A stretch of DNA of 64,000 bases. Source: Pseudomonas lini (lineage in GTDB: Bacteria > Pseudomonadota > Gammaproteobacteria > Pseudomonadales > Pseudomonadaceae). The position numbers were made by a program, and so were the translations under genes. Below, in pieces: positions 34,441 to 41,461 of the stretch; positions within the stretch are counted from its first letter, which is position 1; every line of letters starts with the position of its first letter. Location: the NCBI RefSeq assembly GCF_030812475.1, contig NZ_JAUSSR010000010.1, forward strand, positions 124,001 through 188,000, read 5' to 3'. The notes under the pieces are model-generated. The model saw nothing but the letters and a program-made list of their open reading frames with translations. It made no database searches and was not told the DNA's origin.

Positions 34441-35460
34441 ATGCAGACGATCATTGTTCGGTACTTCGAGACCGTGATCGATCAGGCGTCAGGGAATGAG
34501 GTTTCCAGACTGCTTGGAGGTGAATCCTACGAAGGTATTCGTGAGGCACTCATCCCTGGCATACCCACGGCGAAGACAGGGAAGACGCCGCCTCCAGTCT
34601 TCGTCACCAAGTGCTTCTCAACCTCCCCATGCCACCGCTGGGAACTGGTGTCGGTTGCCAGTACGCCGGCTACTGGCTCCGAGCCGGCTGTTTTCACGAT
34701 CTTCCTCAAGTCTGTCGATGTTTCCAACGAGGTGTTCCTCTACCAGACGCTGAAGAAGGACAAGAACCAGACGTTGAATAGGCTGTTGTGGCCTGGCACT
34801 TTGGTCGAGGTCGATTACGGCTTCGTTCAGCACACGGGTCGGACGGATGCGAGCACGAAGACCAACAAGCGATACAGCGATACCCTCCTGGCCGGAGAGA
34901 TGTACAAGCGTCGATTGGCTGTCGTAGTGAAAGTGGTGTCGAGCAATCTGGTTCAGGTTGCTCCCGTGACATCCGTCGCTCCGCCGCCAGGTGACAAATC
35001 GATCTTCCAAATATCACAGGCCACTTTGGATCGGATGCCGCGCTATAAATTTAGCGGTAAGTCCAGCTACGTGTTGTGTGGCAGGACGGAGGCTGTGTCG
35101 ATCCAGCGTCTGTTGCCGCCTGTGAGCTTCGGCACGAGTATCCCTACGCGGAACGTGCGTTACACAGTCAAGCTTGCGAGAGGCGAGGAAAAGCTTCTCA
35201 AAGCAGCACTGATGCACGCGGTGGGCGTCACTAACCATGTGCCTCACAACCAGTTCCTTCAGGAAAAAATCAAGACCGATCAGCTCCAACAGGATGTTGA
35301 ACGTCTCAATCGAGAGCTCGAGAGATCTCGTGCTGCCCTGGCAGCGCTGAAGACAGTCGAGAACATGGCAAAACGGTGGGCGTCGGAGTGGGAGCTGGAC
35401 TTTGACCAAGATCTCGATATCCAGCGGGAGCTGGACGCAGGAGTGATGGCAGAAGCGTAA
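34441..35460 (+). CDS. Orphan protein with PemK/MazF-like core and coiled-coil tail
   Basis: 339 residues from the ATG at 34441. The middle resembles the PemK/MazF fold: LLWPGTLVEVDYGFVQHTG (from Trp117), then MYKRRLAVVVKVVSSNLVQV followed by APVTS (near 155-180) and YVLCGRTEAVSIQRLLPP, which correspond to the G-x-hydrophobic start, RPvvV strand, aPiTs strand and terminal hydrophobic strand of that family. The first 115 residues are an unknown extension. Residues about 270-320 form a coiled coil (LQQDVERLNRELERSRAALA) before an acidic end. No antitoxin-like gene is adjacent. Codon use is unlike the neighbours and G+C is lower by eye, which points to transfer. The toxin-like function is inference; it could be a PemK-fold RNA-binding protein without toxicity. 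Confidence 0.55.
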   Translation: MQTIIVRYFETVIDQASGNEVSRLLGGESYEGIREALIPGIPTAKTGKTPPPVFVTKCFSTSPCHRWELVSVASTPATGSEPAVFTIFLKSVDVSNEVFLYQTLKKDKNQTLNRLLWPGTLVEVDYGFVQHTGRTDASTKTNKRYSDTLLAGEMYKRRLAVVVKVVSSNLVQVAPVTSVAPPPGDKSIFQISQATLDRMPRYKFSGKSSYVLCGRTEAVSIQRLLPPVSFGTSIPTRNVRYTVKLARGEEKLLKAALMHAVGVTNHVPHNQFLQEKIKTDQLQQDVERLNRELERSRAALAALKTVENMAKRWASEWELDFDQDLDIQRELDAGVMAEA

Positions 35461-35598
35461 GGAAAGGTTTTGTCAACCGATTCAGGTTGACACCTGTGCC
35501 ACGACTTCCCTAAGATTACTCCACATGGTCGAGCTAAGAGTGCAGGACTCCACCTCGGCGACACGGCTAAAACCGTCTCCTGTGAAAGTAACATGTTC

Positions 35599-35628
35599 AA
35601 AAAAACCGCCCCCAAAGGCGGTTTTTTT
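35599..35628. terminator. Strong bidirectional intrinsic terminator
   Basis: AAAAAAACCGCC, loop CCCAAA, GGCGGTTTTTTT: a G/C-rich 5-6 bp core extended by A/T pairs, with T-runs on both strands. It is 139 bases after the PemK-like gene and may be the original terminator of hrpB. Confidence 0.9.
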
Positions 35629-35638
35629 GTGCCTGTCG

Positions 35639-35656
35639 TTCAGGCTCGCTCCCACA
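35639..35656. repeat. REP remnant
   Basis: CAGGCTCGCTCCCACAGG, the outer part of one REP half-site, directly after the terminator. Its partner is missing. Confidence 0.6.
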
Positions 35657-36017
35657 GGATTTACCTGCAGAGGGCGTGTGTTTAAAGGTGTTTAAGGATA
35701 CTTCCTGCAAGCTACAAGACCTTGCGCCGTTGCCTACGGGTACGCCAGAATCCGCCGGCTTGTGCGCTTTGGAGGCCATCGGTAACTTGATTCTTGTCAC
35801 TGCTCATCAGTGATCGGGTTTAGTCGCTCGAGGGTATATCAACGCGCATATGCGATCAGACAGTCAGGTTCATGCCTGCACTCCATGGTAGCTGTGCGCA
35901 GGGCGCCTTCGGGCGCGCCGGTTTGATACTCCCCCGGTCGACTAACCTGCGTACAGCTGCCACCCCCTGTTTAGTCGCAGGTCGGTGACGGCTCCATATA
36001 TTTGGGAGTTTCAGTCT
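35657..36017 (+). promoter_or_regulatory. Long structured leader of the DUF6124 gene (candidate cis-regulatory RNA)
   Basis: About 360 bases with no credible plus-strand gene. Elements in order: hairpin TCACTG-CTCAT-CAGTGA (35797-35813), overlapped by a possible promoter TTGTCA-18-TTTAGT (35795-35824); a 16-bp helix with two wobble pairs, 35887-35902 with 35946-35961; inside it hairpin GCGCC-UUCG-GGCGC (35903-35916) and a second hairpin closed by CCGG (35918-35921 with 35934-35937) whose loop carries ACTCCC (35928-35933), the exact complement of the Shine-Dalgarno GGGAGT (36004-36009). TTTAGTCGC occurs twice (35819-35827, 35970-35978) and both copies can pair with CGACTAA (35939-35945). CTCC at 35992-35995 can also cover the SD. 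This is read directly by base complementarity; regulation is inference. Confidence 0.6.
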
Positions 36018-36377
36018 ATGATCAAGCCTTCACCTAATCCGCCGGACACCGATCCGGCATCCCCATACGAACCCTATTCCAAAAAACTCAACGAGGCCGC
36101 CGAACGCGCCCTCAACTTCCACTTCCCCTCGATGGCCGACATCAAAGCCACGCCGCGCACACCCAACAACCTGTTTACCGTCGACCCAGAGGCCACAACC
36201 GAAACCCTTGTGGTGTATCTGGTCGAAACCCTGGCCTCGGTGGATGTGATGGTCCATCAATTGGTCGATCACCTCGACGGCGGATCGCGCAATGCGCTGC
36301 TGGGTATTTCCAACAGCGTGATGCTGGCGGAGATCACGGCGAATCGGGTACTGGATCAGATTGATCCACCCGGGTAA
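36018..36377 (+). CDS. DUF6124 family protein
   Basis: 119 residues from the ATG at 36018, with SD GGGAG nine bases before it. The start MIKPSPNPPDTDPASPYEPY, then KLNEAAERALNFHF, LFTVDPEATTETLVVYLVET and LASVDVMVHQLVDHLDG, ending ANRVLDQIDPPG, is the characteristic layout of DUF6124, a Pseudomonas-restricted family often present in several copies per genome. No catalytic motif or membrane segment is visible; the second half is helical with regular hydrophobic spacing, suggesting a small helical bundle. The conserved long leader suggests post-transcriptional control. Confidence 0.8.
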   Translation: MIKPSPNPPDTDPASPYEPYSKKLNEAAERALNFHFPSMADIKATPRTPNNLFTVDPEATTETLVVYLVETLASVDVMVHQLVDHLDGGSRNALLGISNSVMLAEITANRVLDQIDPPG

Positions 36378-36439
36378 GCCTGCGGGGCTGACCAGTTTTT
36401 TCCTTCCCCAAAGCCACAAAAAACCTGCTTTCTCCGATT

Positions 36440-36476
36440 CCAGTGCATGCACAGAATGCAATGGCGCGTGCATTGG
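36440..36476. promoter_or_regulatory. Inverted repeat upstream of the DUF1028 gene (possible operator)
   Basis: CCAGTGCA (36440-36447) and TGCATTGG (36469-36476) are inverted with one mismatch; between them lie further TGCA motifs (GTGCATGCAC, GAATGCAATGG). It stands just before the ribosome-binding site, so a protein bound here would block transcription or initiation of the DUF1028-argE pair. Confidence 0.4.
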
Positions 36477-36494
36477 AATTTTAAGGAGTGAGTC

Positions 36495-37172
36495 ATGACG
36501 TTCTCGATTATCGGACGCTGCCCTGAAACCGGGCAGCTCGGTATTGCCATCAGTTCTTCGAGCATTGCGGTCGGCGCACGCTGCCCTTGGGCGAGGGCGG
36601 GTGTGGGTGCGGTGTCCACGCAGAACATTACGCTGCCGGCGTTAGGCCCGCAGATCCTGGACCTGCTGGAGCATCAGCATCTGGAACCTGACGCGGCACT
36701 GGACAAGGCACTCACGTCCAACGGCTGGAGCCAGTACCGACAGGTCACGGTGATCGATGCGTCAGGCCGGATTGCGCTGTTCAGCGGCAAGGAGTCGTTG
36801 GGCGTGCACAGCGCAGTGAAAGGCGAGCAATGTGTCGCGGCGGGTAACCTGCTCAGCGATGTGCGAGTCATCGAGGCCATGGTCGAGGCGTTCGAGGCCG
36901 AGCCGGGTCAGTTGGCGGACCGTTTGCTGGCGGCCATGCACGCGGCCATGGCGGCCGGTGGCGAGGCGGGACCGGTTCACTCAGCCGCGCTGAAAGTGGT
37001 GGGTGACCACACCTGGCCGATCATCGACTTGCGGGTGGACTGGGCCGAGGAAGATCCCCTCGGGCAACTCGCTGGTCTCTGGCAGGCGTACCGGCCACAA
37101 ATGCAGGACTACCTGACTCGCGCGCTCAACCCGACGACGGCGCCGAGCTACGGAGTGCCTGGGGATGAGTGA
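36495..37172 (+). CDS. DUF1028 family protein (Ntn-hydrolase-like)
   Basis: 225 residues; RBS AAGGAGTGAGTC directly before the ATG. MTFSIIGRCPETGQLGIAIS, then GARCPWARAGVGAVSTQN and a later LRVDWAEEDPLGQLAGLW are typical of DUF1028. The family has an Ntn-hydrolase-like fold, and its genes usually sit beside peptidase, deacetylase or amidohydrolase genes in catabolic clusters. It overlaps the ArgE-type gene by 8 bases, so the two act together. Confidence 0.88.
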   Translation: MTFSIIGRCPETGQLGIAISSSSIAVGARCPWARAGVGAVSTQNITLPALGPQILDLLEHQHLEPDAALDKALTSNGWSQYRQVTVIDASGRIALFSGKESLGVHSAVKGEQCVAAGNLLSDVRVIEAMVEAFEAEPGQLADRLLAAMHAAMAAGGEAGPVHSAALKVVGDHTWPIIDLRVDWAEEDPLGQLAGLWQAYRPQMQDYLTRALNPTTAPSYGVPGDE

Positions 37173-38328
37173 TGCATCCAGTCGCGAGCTGCTGGAGCGC
37201 CTGATTGGTTTTGCCACTGTCAGCCGCGATTCCAACCTTGAGTTGATTCGTTTCATCGAGGCTTATCTGGCCGACCACGGGGTTCAGAGTGAGCTCTTCT
37301 TCAACGAAGAAGGCACCAAGGCGAATCTGTTTGCGACCATCGGCCCGCTTGCCTCGGGTGGCGTGGTGCTCTCCGGTCACACCGATGTGGTGCCGGTTGA
37401 CGGGCAGGCGTGGACGGTCGATCCGTTCCGGCTGACTGAAAAGGATGGGCGCCTGTACGGACGTGGCACCGCAGACATGAAAGGCTTTATCGCCTCGGTC
37501 CTCGCGGCGGTCCCGACCTTTGTGCAGCGTGCGCTTCTGACGCCGGTGCACCTGGCCTTTTCCTATGATGAAGAAGTCGGTTGCCTGGGTGTCAGGCCGA
37601 TGCTGGCCGAGCTGGAGAAGCGGCCATTTAAACCCCGATTGTGCCTGATCGGCGAACCGACAGAGCTCAAGCCTGTGCTCGGCCACAAGGGCAAACTGGC
37701 GATGCGCTGCGAAGTGCTCGGTGCGGCGTGCCATTCGGCGTATGCGCCTTACGGGGTGAACGCGATCGAATATGCGGCACAGTTGATTGGCCGGCTGGGT
37801 GTGATCGGTGAGCAGCTGGCGCATCCCGACAACCACGATCAGCGTTTTGATCCGCCGTTTTCTACGGTGCAAACGGGTGTGATCAAAGGTGGCCGGGCGC
37901 TGAACATTGTTCCCGCAGAATGTGAGTTCGATTTCGAGGTCAGGGCGCTGCCGGACTTCGATGCTCAGGACGTGGCGGATCAGTTGCAAGCGTTCGCCCA
38001 CGAGCATGTGTTGCCCAAGATGCGCGCGGTGCAGGCGGACACCGACATTCGCCTGCGGCCACTGAGCGCTTATCCCGGCTTGGCAACCCCGCCCGAGAGT
38101 GAAGCGGCGCGGCTGCTGGCGCTGTTAAGCAACTCTTCAGCGTTTGGAACGGTCGCGTTTGGCACCGAGGGTGGGCTGTTTGATCAGGCTGGCATTCCCA
38201 CGGTGGTCTGCGGTCCGGGCAGCATGGATCAAGGGCATAAGCCTGACGAGTTCATTGCGCTGGATCAGTTGAATGGCTGCGATGGGATGCTGCTGCGCTT
38301 GGCCGACTACTTGTGTGGCGACATCTAA
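37165..38328 (+). CDS. argE: Acetylornithine deacetylase, ArgE/M20 family
   Basis: 387 residues. M20 metallo-hydrolase: VVLSGHTDVVPVDGQAW (first zinc His and Asp), GRGTADMKGFIASVLA (bridging Asp), YDEEVGCLG (catalytic Glu), EPTELKP, and a C-terminal GPGSMDQGHKPDEF with the last metal ligand. ArgE removes the acetyl group of N-acetylornithine. Pseudomonads normally recycle acetyl groups with ArgJ, and the coupling to a DUF1028 gene suggests a catabolic N-acyl amino-acid deacylase rather than arginine synthesis, so the symbol reflects family only. Confidence 0.88.
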   Translation: MSDASSRELLERLIGFATVSRDSNLELIRFIEAYLADHGVQSELFFNEEGTKANLFATIGPLASGGVVLSGHTDVVPVDGQAWTVDPFRLTEKDGRLYGRGTADMKGFIASVLAAVPTFVQRALLTPVHLAFSYDEEVGCLGVRPMLAELEKRPFKPRLCLIGEPTELKPVLGHKGKLAMRCEVLGAACHSAYAPYGVNAIEYAAQLIGRLGVIGEQLAHPDNHDQRFDPPFSTVQTGVIKGGRALNIVPAECEFDFEVRALPDFDAQDVADQLQAFAHEHVLPKMRAVQADTDIRLRPLSAYPGLATPPESEAARLLALLSNSSAFGTVAFGTEGGLFDQAGIPTVVCGPGSMDQGHKPDEFIALDQLNGCDGMLLRLADYLCGDI

Positions 38329-38329
38329 C

Positions 38330-38678
38330 TGTAGGAGCGAGCTTGCTCGCGATGGTCGTTAACGATAACGCGTGCTGTCTGAATAAACGCGGCGCCTGCA
38401 GGTTTTTCGCGAGCAAGCTCGCTCCTACAATCTGTGCGCCGACGCGAACTAACTGTAGGAGCGAGCTTGCTCCCAATGGTCGTTAACGATAACGCGTGCT
38501 GTCTGAATAAACGCAGCGCCTGCAGGTTTTTCGCGAGCAAGCTCGCTCCTACAATCTGTGCGCCGACGCGAACTAACTGTAGGAGCGAGCTTGCTCGCGA
38601 TGGTCGTTAACGATGACGCGTGCTGTCTGAATGAACGCGGTGCCTGCAGGTTTTTCGCGAGCAAGCTCGCTCCTACAG
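38330..38678. repeat. Tandem array of three REPINs, 124-base period
   Basis: Three near-identical units start at 38331, 38455 and 38579. Each unit is a REPIN (GTAGGAGCGAGCTTGCTCGC ... GCGAGCAAGCTCGCTCCTAC) plus a linker TCTGTGCGCCGACGCGAACT. The copies differ at only a few positions (for example CTCGCG to CTCCCA and GCGGCG to GCAGCG in copy 2). The third copy has no linker and runs into the last codon of the LysR gene. The near-identity implies recent tandem duplication. Confidence 0.95.
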
Positions 38679-39599
38679 GGGGGCTGCGACTTTCTGGCTC
38701 AGTTGTTCGCGGCAGAAGTCCACGAACAACTGCGCGGGCTTGGTCAGTTGACTGCGTTTTAGATGGGCCGACGCCAGGCCGGACATTGTGACCGGCTCTT
38801 TGATGTTCACCGAGATCACCTTCTTTCCATCGTAAGTGCACTCCGAATGCGGTCGGGTGACCAGGATCGAGAAGCCGAACCCCTGGCCGACCATGCCGCG
38901 CACCATTTCGATCGAGGGCGAGCTGAACACGATGTTGGGCGTCAGCTCCAGTTCGTGGAACAGGCTGACAAAGTAGGTCCGGCTAGGTTGCACATCCAGA
39001 AGAATCATCGGCTCGCTGCACAGGTCCCGTAGCGATACCTCCTTCTGGTCGGCAAAGCGATGCCCTTCAGGCAACAGGACGTAAGGCTTCTGCGGTGGCA
39101 TCAGCGGCGTGGTCTGGATGGTGCCGTCCAGCCCGTGATCGTAGAGGAACGCCACATCGAAAGTGCCAGCGGTCAAGCCCTGCACCAGCTCCTGTTGCTC
39201 GCCATCGCGAATACGAATGTCCACGCCCGGGTAAAGCTTGCGAAAGCCGGCGATCAGTTGCGGCAGGTACAGCGGGGCGACGGTCTCGAAGCAGCCGATA
39301 TCGATCTGCCCGGACACCGTGTCGTTATCGGCCAGCGCATTCTGTTCAAACTCCCTGGCCATGCGCAGCAGCTCTTGCGCCTTGTGATAGAAGCGCGTGC
39401 CGGTGGGCGTCAGCGAAACGCCCTGGGCGTGGTGGCGGATGAACAGCTGGACGTTGAACGACTCTTCCAGACCCTTGATCGCCGTCGAAACCGAGGGCTG
39501 CGCGATATACAGCTGCCGCGAGGCCTCAGCGACGCTACCGGCTTCTACCGTTGTGACGAAATACTTGAGTTGCCGCAATGTATAGGAAGCCACACGCAC
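38673..39599 (-). CDS. LysR-family regulator of the amine-catabolic cluster
   Basis: 308 residues; starts at GTG 39599 or GTG 39593. N-terminal helix-turn-helix: TLRQLKYFVTTVEAGSVAEA, then QLYIAQPSVSTAIKGLEE. The C-terminal periplasmic-binding-protein-like effector domain follows. The stop codon is formed inside the last REP half-site of the array. The gene is divergent from the aldehyde dehydrogenase with 223 bases between them, including a 22-base palindrome. It is the obvious candidate regulator of the six-gene cluster. Confidence 0.92.
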   Translation of the reverse strand: MRVASYTLRQLKYFVTTVEAGSVAEASRQLYIAQPSVSTAIKGLEESFNVQLFIRHHAQGVSLTPTGTRFYHKAQELLRMAREFEQNALADNDTVSGQIDIGCFETVAPLYLPQLIAGFRKLYPGVDIRIRDGEQQELVQGLTAGTFDVAFLYDHGLDGTIQTTPLMPPQKPYVLLPEGHRFADQKEVSLRDLCSEPMILLDVQPSRTYFVSLFHELELTPNIVFSSPSIEMVRGMVGQGFGFSILVTRPHSECTYDGKKVISVNIKEPVTMSGLASAHLKRSQLTKPAQLFVDFCREQLSQKVAAPL

Positions 39600-39682
39600 C
39601 TCGTTCTGCTCTGTTTTGCGCTGAAAGACCGGATGGCCATCGCACAGATTGTTGACTGAACCTTACCCTATGCGGGATCCGG

Positions 39683-39704
39683 ACTGGGTTAGCGCTTACC
39701 CAGT
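39683..39704. promoter_or_regulatory. 22-base palindrome in the LysR / aldehyde dehydrogenase promoter region
   Basis: ACTGGGT-T-AGCGCT-T-ACCCAGT is a near-perfect palindrome followed by TTTTTTC. As DNA it could be an operator for the LysR protein or another dimeric regulator; as RNA in the plus direction it looks like an intrinsic terminator (7-bp stem and T6). A/T-rich promoter-like sequence (TTATACC, then TTTTTAATAATTTT) follows. Confidence 0.5.
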
Positions 39705-39822
39705 TTTTTCTTATACCCCGAGCACATTTTTAATAATTTTCCTCTGCGCACGGTTGCCGCACTATCTCTACAACCTCTGATAACAACCCCGACCACCCTG
39801 GCGGTCGTAAAGGGAGCGTAGC

Positions 39823-41313
39823 GTGTTCGACCTCGACTATTGGCAGCAACGAGCTGCCCGGCAAACCTTCCCTGACAACGCCTTGATCGATGGCCGGCAG
39901 GTGGCTGCGTCTTCGGGCGCGACATTCGACTCGATGAACCCGGCGACCAATCAGCTGCTTGCCCGTGTCGCCGCGTGTGGCGAAGTGGAAGTGGAACTGG
40001 CCGTGCGCAGTGCGCGTCGTGCTTTCAACGAAGGCCCTTGGGCGCGGATGGCACCGATTGAGCGCAAGCGGGTGATGCTGCGTCTGTCCGAACTGGTGCT
40101 GACCCATCGCGAAGAGCTAGCCTTGCTCGACTCGCTGAACATGGGCAAACCGGTGATGGATGCCTACAACATCGACGTCCCCGGCGCCGCCCATGTGTTC
40201 GCCTGGTACGGCGAATCGCTGGACAAGCTTTACGATCAAGTCGCGCCGACGGCGTCCTCGGCGCTGGCGACCATTACCCGTGAAGCGCTGGGCGTGGTGG
40301 CGGCCGTGGTGCCGTGGAACTTTCCGCTCGACATGGCGGCCTGGAAACTGGCACCGGCCCTGGCGGCCGGCAATAGCGTGGTGCTCAAGCCCGCCGAGCA
40401 ATCACCCTTTTCAGCACTGCGTCTGGCCGAGTTGGCGCTGGAAGCCGGTTTGCCGCCCGGCGTGCTGAACGTACTGCCCGGACTCGGCGAGTCCGCCGGC
40501 AAGGCGCTGGGCCTGCATCCTGATGTCGATTGCCTGGTGTTCACCGGTTCCACTCAGGTGGGCAAATATTTCATGCAATACGCCGCGCAATCGAACCTCA
40601 AGCAGGTCTGGCTTGAGTGCGGCGGCAAGAGCCCGAGCCTGGTGTTCGACGATTGCCGGGATCTTGATCTGGCGGCGGAGAAAGCGGCATTCGGCATCTT
40701 CTTCAATCAGGGCGAGGTCTGCTCGGCCAACTCACGGCTGTATGTGCAGCGTTCGATCAAGGATGAATTTATCGAGCGTCTGTTGGAAAAAGCCAAAGCC
40801 TGGATGCCCGGCGATCCACTGAATCCCGCGAGCGCCGCTGGCGCCATTGTCGATTCGGCACAGGCCTCGCGGGTGATGAGCTTTATCGAACGCGCCCACG
40901 CAGACGGGGCCCGACTGCTCACCGGCGGCCGTCGCTTGAGCTTCAACGGTTCCGACAACTTTATCGAGCCGACCATTTTTGCCGACGTCGATCATGATTC
41001 GCACCTGTCGCGCGAAGAGGTGTTCGGGCCGGTGCTGGCGATTTCCACGTTCGACACTGAAGAGCAAGCGGTGCGGCTGGCCAACGACAGCATCTATGGG
41101 CTGGCCGCCTCAGTGTGGAGCGATGACCTGAATCGCGCGCACCGGGTTGCACGGGCGCTGAAGGCCGGCACCGTTTCGGTGAATACCGTGGATGCCCTCG
41201 ATGTCAGCGTGCCCTTCGGTGGCGGCAAGCAATCGGGTTTTGGCCGGGACCTGTCGTTGCACTCGTTAGATAAATACACCCAATTGAAAACCACCTGGTT
41301 TCAATTGCGTTGA
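39823..41313 (+). CDS. Aldehyde dehydrogenase, gamma-glutamyl-aminobutyraldehyde (PuuC) type
   Basis: 496 residues from GTG 39823 (RBS AAGGGAG). Catalytic Cys300 in NQGEVCSANSRL and general-base Glu265 in WLECGGKSP; VVPWNFPLDMAAWKLAPALA and FTGSTQVGKYF bind NAD. The sequence style (QLKTTWFQLR end, FGGGKQSGFGRDLSLHSLDK) is that of the PuuC group, which oxidises aldehydes from polyamine breakdown to amino acids such as GABA. First gene of the cluster with binding protein, permease and transaminase. The substrate is inferred from family and neighbours. Confidence 0.9.
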   Translation: MFDLDYWQQRAARQTFPDNALIDGRQVAASSGATFDSMNPATNQLLARVAACGEVEVELAVRSARRAFNEGPWARMAPIERKRVMLRLSELVLTHREELALLDSLNMGKPVMDAYNIDVPGAAHVFAWYGESLDKLYDQVAPTASSALATITREALGVVAAVVPWNFPLDMAAWKLAPALAAGNSVVLKPAEQSPFSALRLAELALEAGLPPGVLNVLPGLGESAGKALGLHPDVDCLVFTGSTQVGKYFMQYAAQSNLKQVWLECGGKSPSLVFDDCRDLDLAAEKAAFGIFFNQGEVCSANSRLYVQRSIKDEFIERLLEKAKAWMPGDPLNPASAAGAIVDSAQASRVMSFIERAHADGARLLTGGRRLSFNGSDNFIEPTIFADVDHDSHLSREEVFGPVLAISTFDTEEQAVRLANDSIYGLAASVWSDDLNRAHRVARALKAGTVSVNTVDALDVSVPFGGGKQSGFGRDLSLHSLDKYTQLKTTWFQLR

Positions 41314-41330
41314 GCGTCTCCTGAACAATT

Positions 41331-41355
41331 AACCGCATGCCAATAGTGTGCGGTT
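41331..41355. terminator. Hairpin after the aldehyde dehydrogenase gene
   Basis: AACCGCA ... TGCGGTT with an 11-base loop, 18 bases after the stop, followed by TAAGAATAAAAAG rather than a T-run. It is a weak terminator or 3' stabiliser and may partly separate the dehydrogenase from the binding-protein gene. Confidence 0.4.
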
Positions 41356-41461
41356 TAAGAATAAAAAGATGTCACCACGCGGAGAGTCTTCCGCGTACTT
41401 GCGGCTGCGTGGCCGTGACTGCCTCAGTAACTAACCACAATTAAAAAGTGAGGGAGCTTTC

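Noticed and set aside
38330..38678. CRISPR-like periodic repeats
   Set aside because: Each unit is a full palindromic REPIN with identical spacers and a 124-base period; there are no unique spacers and no cas genes.
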